From the NCBI RefSeq assembly GCF_032341175.1, contig NZ_CP135435.1, positions 2,356,001 through 2,420,000 of the forward strand: a stretch of 64,000 bases of DNA. The letters are read 5' to 3'. The notes under the pieces were generated by a model. It saw nothing but the letters and a program-made list of their open reading frames with translations, was not told the origin of the DNA and did not search any database. A program made the translations under genes and the position numbers. This document shows positions 8,726 to 17,333 of the stretch, piece by piece. Source of the stretch: Bacillus sp. DTU_2020_1000418_1_SI_GHA_SEK_038. Lineage in GTDB: Bacteria > Bacillota > Bacilli > Bacillales > Cytobacillaceae. Position 1 is the stretch's first letter; each line of letters opens with the position of its first letter.

Positions 8726-9181
8726 CTACTTTTGCTTTTCCTCCCATTGCTCCATCGGATCAGCAATGGACTCGTCATTAGGCATATGAATCATTTTTAT
8801 TTCTCGCTCATTTCGTCCTTTAGCAATATCAAGATAGATCATTTTTGATTTGCCTAGGCCTGCTTTTTCCGCATCATCGATGGAAGCAGCATAGTAAACT
8901 GTCTTAATCCCTGCAAAATACATGGCAGTTAAGCACATTGCACATGGTTCACCACTAGCATACATGGTGCAGTCACTTAAATCTAATGTTTGCAGCTTCT
9001 CTTGAGCCCTTCTGATTGCTAATAATTCTGCATGTCCACTTACATCATAATGAATGTGAAGTTCATTTACTCCTTCAGAAATAACTTCATTGTCTTTTAC
9101 CAAAACAGCACCAAACGGCTGCCCTCCCTGCTCAACATTTTTCAACGCTAATTGAATGGCTTGCTTCATGAATAAATCCAT
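8726..9181 (-). CDS. Nucleoside/guanine deaminase family protein (CDA fold)
   Basis: Zinc-dependent deaminase of 151 aa with H50-A-E52 and PC80-x2-C83, the zinc ligands and proton shuttle of the cytidine deaminase fold. The N-terminal GGQPFGAVLVKDNEVI and C-terminal MPNDESIADPMEQW resemble B. subtilis guanine deaminase (GuaD) more than the tRNA deaminase TadA, so guanine to xanthine is the likeliest reaction; other nucleobase substrates are possible. It sits between two SulP genes on the opposite strand. A purine permease gene lies about 2 kb away, consistent with purine salvage. Confidence 0.82.
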   Translation of the reverse strand: MDLFMKQAIQLALKNVEQGGQPFGAVLVKDNEVISEGVNELHIHYDVSGHAELLAIRRAQEKLQTLDLSDCTMYASGEPCAMCLTAMYFAGIKTVYYAASIDDAEKAGLGKSKMIYLDIAKGRNEREIKMIHMPNDESIADPMEQWEEKQK

Positions 9182-9544
9182 AATAATAAAATCTCCTTTC
9201 TATACTAAACTCATTTCTTATTAACGTATCATAAAAAATGGCAAGGTGAAACTCCAGAAATATTTCTTAAACTCTTTCAATCTATTTACCCCCATGCTTG
9301 TAGAGCTTTGAAGAGAAATTGGGTAATACAGTTTTGTCTAACTTTCACTATCATAATTCTCATTTTTTGAAATATCTTGCATTAGTGAATGCCCATTTCC
9401 CTTTTATACAATCTGTAAAAATCTTTTTATCCAATCAAAATTTTCTTTGACAGGATAAAAAATTGGGTGTACATTTTTAATATGATATATTCAAATAATC
9501 AGATATACTAATTTATGATTATACTAAAATAAAGAAGGGTTAAC
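9182..9544. other. Intergenic region upstream of the second SulP gene
   Basis: AT-rich 363-bp gap between the divergent deaminase and SulP-2 genes. It carries the repeated SulP operator-like element at 9486-9510 and no convincing open frame. Confidence 0.6.
9486..9510. promoter_or_regulatory. Second copy of the SulP operator-like element
   Basis: Matches 6847-6871 at 24 of 25 positions (A to G at 9502), about 35 bases before the SulP-2 start. It is a probable binding site for a shared regulator, possibly the downstream ArsR protein. Confidence 0.55.
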
Positions 9545-11281
9545 ATGAAGCAAGAAAAATGGTTTTTTACAGGCAGGTATAAAGGGTATTCTTTACAGGG
9601 CTTTCAAAAGGATCTATTGTCTGGATTAGTTGTAGGTGTCATAGCTATTCCTCTAGGCATGGCTTTTGCCATTGCATCAGGGGTCAAGCCCGAGTATGGA
9701 ATTTATACTACAATTATTGCCGGAATTTTAATTGCTGTATTTGGGGGTTCAAAATACCAAATTGGCGGTCCAACTGGGGCGTTTATCCCGATATTATTTG
9801 GAGTTGTGATTACCTATGGCTACGAAAACCTTCTAATTGCAGGATTTTTAGCGGGGATTATGCTCTGTTTAATGGGAATATTTCGGTTAGGGGCATTAAT
9901 CAAGTTCATCCCTAGACCTGTCACGATCGGATTTACTTCGGGAATTGCTGTTATTATATTTACAGGGCAAATCGCCAATTTTCTTGGGCTTCAGGACGTG
10001 AAGCAGCATGAATTATTTCACAACAACATTGTAGAAATTTCTAGACATCTTCATACAATTAATTTTTATAGTGTGTTAACTGCTGGAATTTGCTTAGTAA
10101 CTATTATTCTCACACCTAAGCTTTTTCCTCGGGTGCCAGGACCATTAATTGGCTTGCTATTGTCAACGATTGCAGCGTCCATCTTTTATCCAGGAGAGAT
10201 TGCAACCATTGGCTCAACTTACGGGGAGATTTCTAGTACTTTACCGCGGTTCTCCATTCCTGAAATAACCTTTGACAAAATCGTGCAGCTGATTAGACCC
10301 GCGTTCGTCATTGCCATCCTCGGCGCAATTGAATCTTTACTGTCTGCCGTCGTGGCTGATGGAATGACAAATAGCAAACATCACAGCAATCGAGAACTTG
10401 TAGGACAGGGGATCGCCAATATGATTACTCCTTTATTCGGGGGTATTCCAGCAACCGGTGCGATTGCCCGAACAGCCACAAACATAAAAAACGGGGCAGT
10501 ATCCCCATTCTCTGGGATCATTCATGGAATCATGGTATTATTAATACTAGTACTCTTTGCCCCATACGCATCAAGTATTCCATTAGCCAGTATGGCGCCA
10601 ATCTTAATGGTAGTTGCCTGGAATATGAGTGAAAGACATGTATTCTATTATATATTAAAAACAAAAACGGAAGATTCCCTTGTTCTGACCGTCACCTTTC
10701 TTTTAACTGTATTTATTAATTTAACAGTTGCTGTTGAGGTCGGATTATTATTAGCCGTTGTTCTATTTACGAAACGGATGAGTGATGTAATGGTAACTGC
10801 TAAAGCATTGCCAGATCCGAAGAACAAACACGAAAAAGTTCTAACCCATATGGTTACTGATACTCACGATTGCCCCCAAATTAGTATTTATAATATTGAG
10901 GGCCCCTTATTCTTTGGCGCGGCGCAAACCTTTTCACAAACAATCATGAGCACCATCAACTATAAACCAAAGGTATTGCTGCTAAGAATGTCTAAGGTTC
11001 CATTTATGGATACAACAGGAGAAGCTTCTTTAGCCAGCATCATTAAAGAATTCTCCAAGAATGGCACCGTTTTAATTTCTGGAATAAGGCCACAGCCGAA
11101 GAAAGTTATGCTAAAAACCGGTTTATTCGACCTGATCGGAGAAGAGCGATTCTTCGAGCATACAGGCGATGCGATCGATTATGCCTTACAGGATTTAAAT
11201 AAGGTGAAATGCCTAGGCTGCAAACATTTTGCTTTTAAGGAATGCACCGCGTTATCCGGCATGGCACAACAAACCGGTTAA
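9545..11281 (+). CDS. SulP family anion transporter with STAS domain and cysteine-rich tail (copy 2)
   Basis: Paralogue of the gene at 6901, 578 aa, with the same membrane domain, STAS domain and C-terminal CLGCKHFAFKEC cluster. GAAGGG six bases before ATG 9545 sets the start. It is followed after 46 bases by an ArsR-family regulator on the same strand with no terminator between, so the two form an operon. Two near-identical transporters sharing an upstream element suggest co-regulation or a recent duplication; the transported anion is unknown. Confidence 0.88.
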   Translation: MKQEKWFFTGRYKGYSLQGFQKDLLSGLVVGVIAIPLGMAFAIASGVKPEYGIYTTIIAGILIAVFGGSKYQIGGPTGAFIPILFGVVITYGYENLLIAGFLAGIMLCLMGIFRLGALIKFIPRPVTIGFTSGIAVIIFTGQIANFLGLQDVKQHELFHNNIVEISRHLHTINFYSVLTAGICLVTIILTPKLFPRVPGPLIGLLLSTIAASIFYPGEIATIGSTYGEISSTLPRFSIPEITFDKIVQLIRPAFVIAILGAIESLLSAVVADGMTNSKHHSNRELVGQGIANMITPLFGGIPATGAIARTATNIKNGAVSPFSGIIHGIMVLLILVLFAPYASSIPLASMAPILMVVAWNMSERHVFYYILKTKTEDSLVLTVTFLLTVFINLTVAVEVGLLLAVVLFTKRMSDVMVTAKALPDPKNKHEKVLTHMVTDTHDCPQISIYNIEGPLFFGAAQTFSQTIMSTINYKPKVLLLRMSKVPFMDTTGEASLASIIKEFSKNGTVLISGIRPQPKKVMLKTGLFDLIGEERFFEHTGDAIDYALQDLNKVKCLGCKHFAFKECTALSGMAQQTG

Positions 11282-11327
11282 AAGGCATTTACTTCATCAT
11301 TGCACTAAATAAAGAGGGGTTATTGAA

Positions 11328-11675
11328 ATGAACCTTGAAATGCAAAAATTTAAAGCAGATTTCTTTAAAGCCTTAGCTCATCCACTTAGAATACGAATTC
11401 TCGAGCTTCTCTCAGAAGGCGATAAAAGTGTAAACGAAATTCAAACACTCGTCGGCAGTGAAGGCTCAGCGGTCTCCCAGCAGCTAACAGTGTTGCGTTC
11501 GAAAAATATTGTTACGGGTACAAAGGATGGCAATCGGGTGATTTATTCCTTAAGAGATCCATTAATTATTGAATTGCTTCAAGTGGCAAGGCAAATTTTT
11601 AATAATCATCTTGTGGATGCGATATCAATGTTGGATAAATTATCTGAGATGGAGAGCAATGAGGATACAGACTAA
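11328..11675 (+). CDS. ArsR/SmtB family transcriptional regulator lacking cysteines
   Basis: A 115 aa winged-helix protein: FFKALAHPLRIRILELLSEG, the recognition helix around SEGSAVSQQLTVLRSKNIV, and the beta-wing GNRVIYSLRDP are typical ArsR features. It contains no cysteine and no paired histidines in the C-terminal helix, so the known ArsR metal sites (alpha-3 cysteines, alpha-5 His/Asp) and the persulfide-sensing Cys pair of BigR/SqrR are absent. It is co-transcribed with SulP-2 and probably represses both SulP genes through the shared element (inference). Confidence 0.88.
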   Translation: MNLEMQKFKADFFKALAHPLRIRILELLSEGDKSVNEIQTLVGSEGSAVSQQLTVLRSKNIVTGTKDGNRVIYSLRDPLIIELLQVARQIFNNHLVDAISMLDKLSEMESNEDTD

Positions 11676-11702
11676 CACAGCATTTGATTGCTGTGTTTTT
11701 TT
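11675..11702 (+). terminator. Terminator after the SulP-2/ArsR operon
   Basis: ACACAGCA (11675-11682) / TGCTGTGT (11689-11696), 6-nt loop, followed by seven T residues. Confidence 0.9.
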
Positions 11703-11796
11703 ACGGTTAATACAAAGAATAAATCCTTATTGATAGATAAAACTAATGCCAAACCTTCTAAATAGAATTTTCATCCAATTTTATATACAATAGATA

Positions 11797-11821
11797 TTAT
11801 ATTTAGCGTCTCTAAATATAA
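11797..11821. promoter_or_regulatory. Perfect 10-bp inverted repeat upstream of the MFS gene
   Basis: TTATATTTAG (11797-11806), spacer CGTCT, CTAAATATAA (11812-11821), 40 bases before the MFS start. It is a likely operator; the cognate regulator is not identifiable here. Confidence 0.6.
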
Positions 11822-11860
11822 TAAAATATTATTAAAGAGTTACACAGGGGGAAATTTAAA

Positions 11861-13066
11861 ATGAGCCAACATGGAGTGGATGATACAACCGGGAATAGGA
11901 TAAGGCCCGATAAGATTTGGACGCGAGATTTTATCTTAATTGTGATGTCTAATTTTTTGGTTTTCCTTGGGTTTCATATGACTCTGCCAACGATCCCGCT
12001 TTTTGTCGAGGAATTAGGCGGAAATGATCAGCTCATCGGCATTGTAGTCGGAATTTTTACTTTTTCTGCCCTGCTTCTTCGTCCTTATGCTGGGCATGCA
12101 CTAGAATCAAAAGGAAGGCGTTTTGTCTACTTATTTGGGTTAGGGATATTTGTCATTTCCGTAGGATCTTTCGGTTTTGTACCAGGCTTATTTTTTCTGT
12201 TCATAGTTAGAATTGTTCAAGGAGTTGGCTGGGGTTTTTCCACAACTGCGTCTGGAACGATCGCGACCGATCTTATCCCGCCAAGAAGGCGCGGAGAAGG
12301 AATGGGGTATTATGGACTTTCGGGCACCATTGCATTAGCTCTAGGACCTACACTAGGCCTTGCCCTAACAGGATTTATTTCTTTTAAGATCTTATTTTTA
12401 TTTTGCTCACTTCTTGGATTAATGGCCTTTATTCTTTCCTTTAAAATCCGATATAAACAAGTTGACCCTGTAGCTGTGCAGCAGCCTCATAAGAAATGGG
12501 ACATCTATGAAAAAAGCGCTCTTCCGCCATCTTTGCTGTTATTCTTTCTAACCGTTACCTTCGGAGGAATCGCTACATTCCTGCCCCTTTATTCTTCGCA
12601 AAAAGGGATAGAAGGGATCCAATGGTATTTTCTGCTTTATGCCTTAGCCTTAATGCTATCACGAACATTTTCGGGAAAAATATATGACCAAAAAGGACAT
12701 AAAGCCGTTTTTGTCCAAGGTGCCCTTCTTATAGTGATCTCGATGGGATTACTTTCATGGCTACCGAATAGCCTGATTCTATACATAGCTGCCATTCTTT
12801 ATGGCTTAGGCTTTGGGACCGTTCAGCCAGCCTTGCAGGCATGGTCTGTAAAGGAAGCACCCATTCATCGGAGAGGAATGGCCAACGCAACATTTTTCTC
12901 TTTTTTTGATTTAGGAGTGGGAATAGGAGCTATCGCATTCGGGCAGATTGGCCACTGGTTTGGATATAGTGCAATTTATATGGCATCAGCAATATCTGTT
13001 CTATTCTCCATCATTCTTTATCTATTTATAGTCGCTAGAAGCCGTGAACATGCAGTTAGCAGATAG
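11861..13066 (+). CDS. MFS transporter (YwoG/YfkF-like efflux type)
   Basis: Twelve-helix major facilitator protein of 401 aa. The cytoplasmic loop 2-3 motif (LRPYAGHALESKGRR) is near residues 70-85 and its degenerate repeat (SRTFSGKIYDQKGHK) lies in the second half. The conserved arginine-rich segment PPRRRGEGMGYYGL follows helix 4. It resembles small drug or metabolite efflux pumps; the substrate is unknown. A perfect palindrome in its promoter region points to dedicated repression. Confidence 0.85.
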   Translation: MSQHGVDDTTGNRIRPDKIWTRDFILIVMSNFLVFLGFHMTLPTIPLFVEELGGNDQLIGIVVGIFTFSALLLRPYAGHALESKGRRFVYLFGLGIFVISVGSFGFVPGLFFLFIVRIVQGVGWGFSTTASGTIATDLIPPRRRGEGMGYYGLSGTIALALGPTLGLALTGFISFKILFLFCSLLGLMAFILSFKIRYKQVDPVAVQQPHKKWDIYEKSALPPSLLLFFLTVTFGGIATFLPLYSSQKGIEGIQWYFLLYALALMLSRTFSGKIYDQKGHKAVFVQGALLIVISMGLLSWLPNSLILYIAAILYGLGFGTVQPALQAWSVKEAPIHRRGMANATFFSFFDLGVGIGAIAFGQIGHWFGYSAIYMASAISVLFSIILYLFIVARSREHAVSR

Positions 13067-13215
13067 AGGATAAAATAAGAAAGATGGTTTAGACAATTTA
13101 ACCCGTGTGTCCACAAAAATGAGGAATTAACCCCTTTTGCCACGGATAAGGAACTGATGTCCGCTAAGCTTAGAAGAAAATTAACATCTGTCTTCAAAAT
13201 CCTGGTTGAACGAAA
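13067..13215. other. Unexplained segment after the MFS gene
   Basis: About 150 bases without a convincing reading frame, of slightly different texture from its surroundings. It could be a remnant of an older gene or element; nothing was recognised. Confidence 0.3.
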
Positions 13216-13247
13216 AAAGTGCGACAAAATAACTGTTGTCGCACTTT
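13216..13247. terminator. Bidirectional terminator
   Basis: 12-bp stem AAAGTGCGACAA (13216-13227) / TTGTCGCACTTT (13236-13247) between the MFS gene and the convergent aminotransferase gene. The better T-tract is on the minus strand. Confidence 0.85.
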
Positions 13248-13309
13248 CTTATTGCTAAGATTCTTCTCTAGGTGGAACCGCATTAATCACACCTGCAATT
13301 CCTTCCTTA

Positions 13310-14476
13310 TTATACAACCGGTAAAGCAAACTCTCTAAAACGCTCTACTGCCTTTTCTGTATCTCCTTCTAATCCTTGTTCCTTCAGCGTCTCTCCAATT
13401 AAGACGATTGCTTTTTCAAGCATTTGATCAGTCGTGTTCCCCATATGGCCGATTCGGAATGCTTTGCCAGCCAAGTGGGCAAGTGCTCCTGCTACGATTA
13501 GTCCCTTTTCAGCTAAAGCAGCCCGGAATGAAGCATCATCTATGCCCTCTGGATAAAGAATACAGCTTAATGTATCAGCAGCCACTTCTTCTTCTGCTAA
13601 AGCTTTCATGCCATATACAGCAAGGGCAGCCCGAACCGCTTTTCCAAACGCTTTATGACGTTTATAGCGATTTTCCATCCCCTCAGCTAGAACTAGGTTC
13701 ATCCCTTCTTCATAAGCATAAATTAGATTAACAGGCGGGGTAGCAAAATATTTAGAAGGGTCATTCATAATTGGTATCCAATTGTTAATATCACAATAAT
13801 AAGCAGGCACACGTTTAATTTGTTCCCGTGCGGCCAATGCCGTTTTATTAAAGGCAACAATTGCGATTCCCGGCGGTACGCCGATTGCTTTTTGGGAACC
13901 TGTTAAAATAACATCAATCTTTGCATCTTCATCCCCATACGACTTACTCATATCCTCTTCCATTGCAGCTGTAGCACAAACGCCGTCAAGGATGATAAGA
14001 GCTCCGTGCTTTTTAATGATTGGTACAAGTACATCCAAATCAGCTGCTACCCCTGTCGAAGTATCCGCATGTGTAATGGTAACTGCCTTAAAATATCCTG
14101 AATTCAGTTTTTCTTCTACATCTTGAGGATTAACCTGTTTTCCCCATTCAGCTTGAATGACCTCAACCTCAATCCCAAAGGCTTCCCCTATTTTGATGAA
14201 GCGGTCACCAAAAAATCCTTGGCTTATAACAAGAATCTTTTCACCAGCTCCCACTGTATTGACTAGTGCCATTTCCATTGCAATTGTACCTGATCCTGCG
14301 ATCACGAGCACTTCTCCATCGGTTTTAAGCATTTCCCTAGTCTTGTTGATTGCACTCCGATAAATGGCCGTAAATCTTGGATCTGTATGACTTCTTGTTT
14401 CCTCTGCAAGTGCATCATAAATAGAATCGACAACTGGTGTCGGACCCGGAATTAACAGCATTTCTTTGTTTCGCAT
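13310..14476 (-). CDS. Class V PLP aminotransferase, alanine-glyoxylate / PucG-like
   Basis: Fold-type I, class V aminotransferase of 388 aa. The N-terminal PGPTPV signature, the HADTSTG segment, the DGVCATAAMEED aspartate region and the PLP lysine in GSQKAIGVPPG are all present. The group includes alanine-glyoxylate, serine-glyoxylate and (S)-ureidoglycine-glyoxylate aminotransferases (PucG, purine breakdown). With purine genes nearby, PucG-like activity is plausible but unproven. TAGGAGG abuts the first ATG (14482), so the second ATG (14476) at normal spacing is the start. Confidence 0.85.
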   Translation of the reverse strand: MRNKEMLLIPGPTPVVDSIYDALAEETRSHTDPRFTAIYRSAINKTREMLKTDGEVLVIAGSGTIAMEMALVNTVGAGEKILVISQGFFGDRFIKIGEAFGIEVEVIQAEWGKQVNPQDVEEKLNSGYFKAVTITHADTSTGVAADLDVLVPIIKKHGALIILDGVCATAAMEEDMSKSYGDEDAKIDVILTGSQKAIGVPPGIAIVAFNKTALAAREQIKRVPAYYCDINNWIPIMNDPSKYFATPPVNLIYAYEEGMNLVLAEGMENRYKRHKAFGKAVRAALAVYGMKALAEEEVAADTLSCILYPEGIDDASFRAALAEKGLIVAGALAHLAGKAFRIGHMGNTTDQMLEKAIVLIGETLKEQGLEGDTEKAVERFREFALPVV

Positions 14477-14674
14477 GATCATCCTCCTAATTGATTCTAA
14501 TATTTATACTACATACAATTACTACTTCTATACTTATATTAAAAACCCTTCAATTATTAAATAATTCAGATTTAACTCTTTTATTTATAATTATAAGAGA
14601 AAAAATATTGACTTATAAATGATTTTAATAATATCATAGTTTTATACTTGATTACACAAAAGCATAAAAGCATA

Positions 14675-14880
14675 AAAGCGTTGAACTATTTAAGTAGCTG
14701 ATACAAGCTTGAAAAGCAGAGACCTGATGGTGGTGAAAATCAGGCAAGGTGTATAGTGAATTACAGTTAGGGAGCTGTTTTTTCCGGTTTCGGCCGTTAT
14801 CAAAACAAGAGAGCAGAGTAATCTGCTAACTAGGGTGGTACCGCGGAGCTTCCGTCCCTTTTTGGGATGGGGCTTTTTTG
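14675..14880 (+). promoter_or_regulatory. T-box leader, probable tyrosine specificity
   Basis: The T-box sequence AGGGTGGTACCGCG is at 14832-14845, followed by a terminator hairpin (about 14847-14872) and a T-tract. Stem I can be traced: lower stem 14686-14693 with 14767-14774, and a distal hairpin CCTGAT/ATCAGG around 14722-14743. The specifier loop GAAT-TAC-A places TAC (Tyr) at 14762-14764, followed by the usual purine. The UGGU in the T-box predicts an A discriminator base, as in tRNA-Tyr. Uncharged tRNA should switch on the downstream transporter operon. Confidence 0.88.
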
Positions 14881-14907
14881 TTTTTATCTAAGGAAGGAGA
14901 AATTAAT

Positions 14908-16329
14908 ATGAAAAAAGAACTTACGATTGGAATGTCAGTTATCCCCATACTAGCACTAATTATTTCTGCTGCTTTATCGATCTTCTTTTGGAAGGCGGGA
15001 ATGCATATTCCATTAATGATCGGAGTCATCCTTGCAGCAATTGTAGCAAAGGTATGTGGCTGGAACTGGGATGAAATTCAAAAAATGATGGTTCAGGGGG
15101 TTGCGAGAGCTTTACCAGCTGTATTTATTCTGCTCATTATTGGAATGATTGTTGGTTCATGGATCGCAAGCGGGGTTATCCCGACCATCATCTACTATGG
15201 TTTGTCAATCATTAAACCAGAATTGTTCGTACCGATTGTGGCTCTTGTTACTGGAATTGTTTCTGTTACACTAGGAAGCTCCTTTACTTCTATTGCAACT
15301 ATCGGTCTAGCATTTATGGTGATTGGGGAAGGACTTGGATTTTCCCCTGGTCTTGTTGCTGGAGCAGTGATTTCTGGTGCCTATTTTGGAGACAAATTAT
15401 CTCCCGTTTCAGATACTACAAATATTGCACCTGCTATGGCGGAAACGGATTTATTTAGCCATATTAAGCACATGCTTTGGGATACGCTTCCTGCATTTTT
15501 TCTTTCTATTCTTTTGTATTGGATCGTTAGTAATTCCGGAGCGATAAGTGTTGGCGCAGATGCAAGTGTCATTGATACGATCAAGACTGGTCTAAATGAT
15601 GTATTTTTAATTCATCCGCTATTATTGATGATGCCAGTTCTAACGATCATCTTAATGATTATGCGTACACCAGCCATTCCTGCCTTAATGGGAGTTAGTA
15701 TTTTAGGTGGTGTGCTTGCCCTCTTCTTCCAAGGGGCAACCGTATCTTCCATTATCCAAGTTATGACAAGCGGATATTCCGCTGAATCTGGAGTCGCAGC
15801 ATTGGATTCTTTGTTAAATCGCGGCGGCATGATGTCCATGCTTGGTACAATTGCTTTATTAGTCATCGCGACTGCACTTGGAGGAATTTTAGAAGAAACA
15901 GGATCCTTTGAAGTGTTAACACGAAAAATGATGGCGAAGGTCAAATCTGCTGGAACCTTAATTAGTTCAACGATTCTTTCTACTTTTGTTGTAGCCTTTG
16001 CAAGTGGTGCTCAATTTTTGGCCATAATTTTACCGGCCAGAACCTTTGTAAATAAATATAAGGAAATGGGAATAGATACGAAAAACCTTTCAAGATGTGT
16101 AGAAGCAGCTGGAACGGTTGGGATTAACCTCGTACCATGGGGAGTCCCTGCTGTATTTGCGATGAGCATCCTTGGCGTATCCCCGGGCGAATTTATTCCT
16201 TACGCTTTCTTTGTTTTCCTTGTCCCGCTTATCAATATCCTATTCGGCTTCACAGGCTGGACGATTTCAAAGAAGAATTATCATGAAGATACTAAGCTAT
16301 TGAAAGATAAAGGAGAAATTTCACTATGA
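14908..16329 (+). CDS. NhaC-family transporter under a tyrosine T-box (predicted tyrosine transporter)
   Basis: Polytopic membrane protein (473 aa, 11-12 helices) of the NhaC Na+/H+ antiporter family. The GSSFTSIATIGLAFMVIG and GAYFGDKLSPVSDTTNIAPA blocks are characteristic. NhaC-like proteins behind Tyr T-boxes (YheL type) have been predicted to be tyrosine transporters, and the leader here supports that over simple sodium export. GGAAGGAG (14892-14899) places the start at 14908, not at the upstream in-frame ATG inside the terminator. The stop overlaps the next start (ATGA). Confidence 0.85.
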   Translation: MKKELTIGMSVIPILALIISAALSIFFWKAGMHIPLMIGVILAAIVAKVCGWNWDEIQKMMVQGVARALPAVFILLIIGMIVGSWIASGVIPTIIYYGLSIIKPELFVPIVALVTGIVSVTLGSSFTSIATIGLAFMVIGEGLGFSPGLVAGAVISGAYFGDKLSPVSDTTNIAPAMAETDLFSHIKHMLWDTLPAFFLSILLYWIVSNSGAISVGADASVIDTIKTGLNDVFLIHPLLLMMPVLTIILMIMRTPAIPALMGVSILGGVLALFFQGATVSSIIQVMTSGYSAESGVAALDSLLNRGGMMSMLGTIALLVIATALGGILEETGSFEVLTRKMMAKVKSAGTLISSTILSTFVVAFASGAQFLAIILPARTFVNKYKEMGIDTKNLSRCVEAAGTVGINLVPWGVPAVFAMSILGVSPGEFIPYAFFVFLVPLINILFGFTGWTISKKNYHEDTKLLKDKGEISL

Positions 16330-17192
16330 GCGAAGTGATTTTACATGTATTAGGAACGGCACAAGATGCTGGACTGCCACATCCGAATTGTTATTGTAAA
16401 AATTGTACTGATGCGATTAACAATCCAAAGCTTCGCCGCTTTGCCGCCTCATTAGCCATCGTTCTTCTGAATGATCGAAAATGGCATTTAATTGATGCGA
16501 CACCTGATTTAAAAGAACAGATGGTAAATCTGCAATTAAAATACGGCTTGCAGGGCCAGCTTATGGATAGCATCCTTTTAACACATGCCCATTTAGGTCA
16601 TTATCCAGGATTACTATTTTTGGGACGTGAGGCAATTGGTGCTGCTGGAGTTCCTGTATTTGCAGGTCAAAAAATGAATCAACTGCTAAAAGAACAGGCG
16701 CCATGGAGTCAATTAACTAAGCTTAAGAACATCATGAATCATGAAATTAGGAATGGACAACCCCTTCCCATTGCTCAGCAGGTTTCGATTATTCCAATCG
16801 AGGTTCCACATAGAAATGAATTCTCTGAGACTTTTGGATTTGTGATTAAGGGACCAAATAAAAAAGTACTGTACATCCCGGATATCGATCGCTGGAATGA
16901 ATGGGAAAAAGACATATACAAGGCTTGTCAAGAGGTTGACATCTGCCTGCTTGATGGGACCTTTCATTCACCAAAGGACCTTGAAAAAATTGGCCGTGAT
17001 TTCAGAGAAATCCCCCACCCTCTTATGACAGAAACAATGGATAGGCTTCAAGATTTAGCTGGTGAAAAAGAAATTTATTTTACCCATCTTAATCATTCGA
17101 ACCCAGCTCTTGACGCTGATCGCCAAATTAGAAGCCAAATTGAGGATAGAGGCTTTTTTGTCGCTGATGATGGGATGGAAATTAGATTGTGA
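16326..17192 (+). CDS. PqqB-like metallo-beta-lactamase-fold protein
   Basis: A 288 aa MBL-fold protein resembling PqqB: an N-terminal structural zinc knuckle C22-x-C24-x2-C27, then the LIDATPDLKEQ strand-helix and an H87-A-H89-L-G91-H92 metal motif. This differs from the canonical HxHxDH by glycine in place of aspartate. PqqB is an iron-dependent hydroxylase acting on the tyrosine moiety during PQQ synthesis, but no pqqA/C/D/E genes are present here. It starts at ATGA overlapping the transporter stop, so it is translationally coupled and under the same tyrosine T-box. The actual reaction is unknown. Confidence 0.8.
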   Translation: MSEVILHVLGTAQDAGLPHPNCYCKNCTDAINNPKLRRFAASLAIVLLNDRKWHLIDATPDLKEQMVNLQLKYGLQGQLMDSILLTHAHLGHYPGLLFLGREAIGAAGVPVFAGQKMNQLLKEQAPWSQLTKLKNIMNHEIRNGQPLPIAQQVSIIPIEVPHRNEFSETFGFVIKGPNKKVLYIPDIDRWNEWEKDIYKACQEVDICLLDGTFHSPKDLEKIGRDFREIPHPLMTETMDRLQDLAGEKEIYFTHLNHSNPALDADRQIRSQIEDRGFFVADDGMEIRL

Positions 17193-17282
17193 TTTTCTTT
17201 ATAGCCCTTATGTCACTGACATTTTTCAGTAACAGTGTCTAAGAAGTTCATTCATTAGTAAATGTCCAAGTTCTGCATATAA

Positions 17283-17323
17283 ATGGCCAGCCTCAAGAAT
17301 TTATAATACGTGAGGCTGGCCAT
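17283..17323. terminator. Bidirectional terminator
   Basis: 13-bp perfect stem ATGGCCAGCCTCA (17283-17295) / TGAGGCTGGCCAT (17311-17323) between the convergent PqqB-like and redoxin genes; ATTTTTG follows on the plus strand. Confidence 0.9.
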
Positions 17324-17333
17324 ATTTTTGTAT

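Noticed and set aside
13018..13227. 69-codon minus-strand frame overlapping the MFS gene end
   Set aside because: It runs through the bidirectional terminator and antisense to the MFS gene, with no ribosome site.
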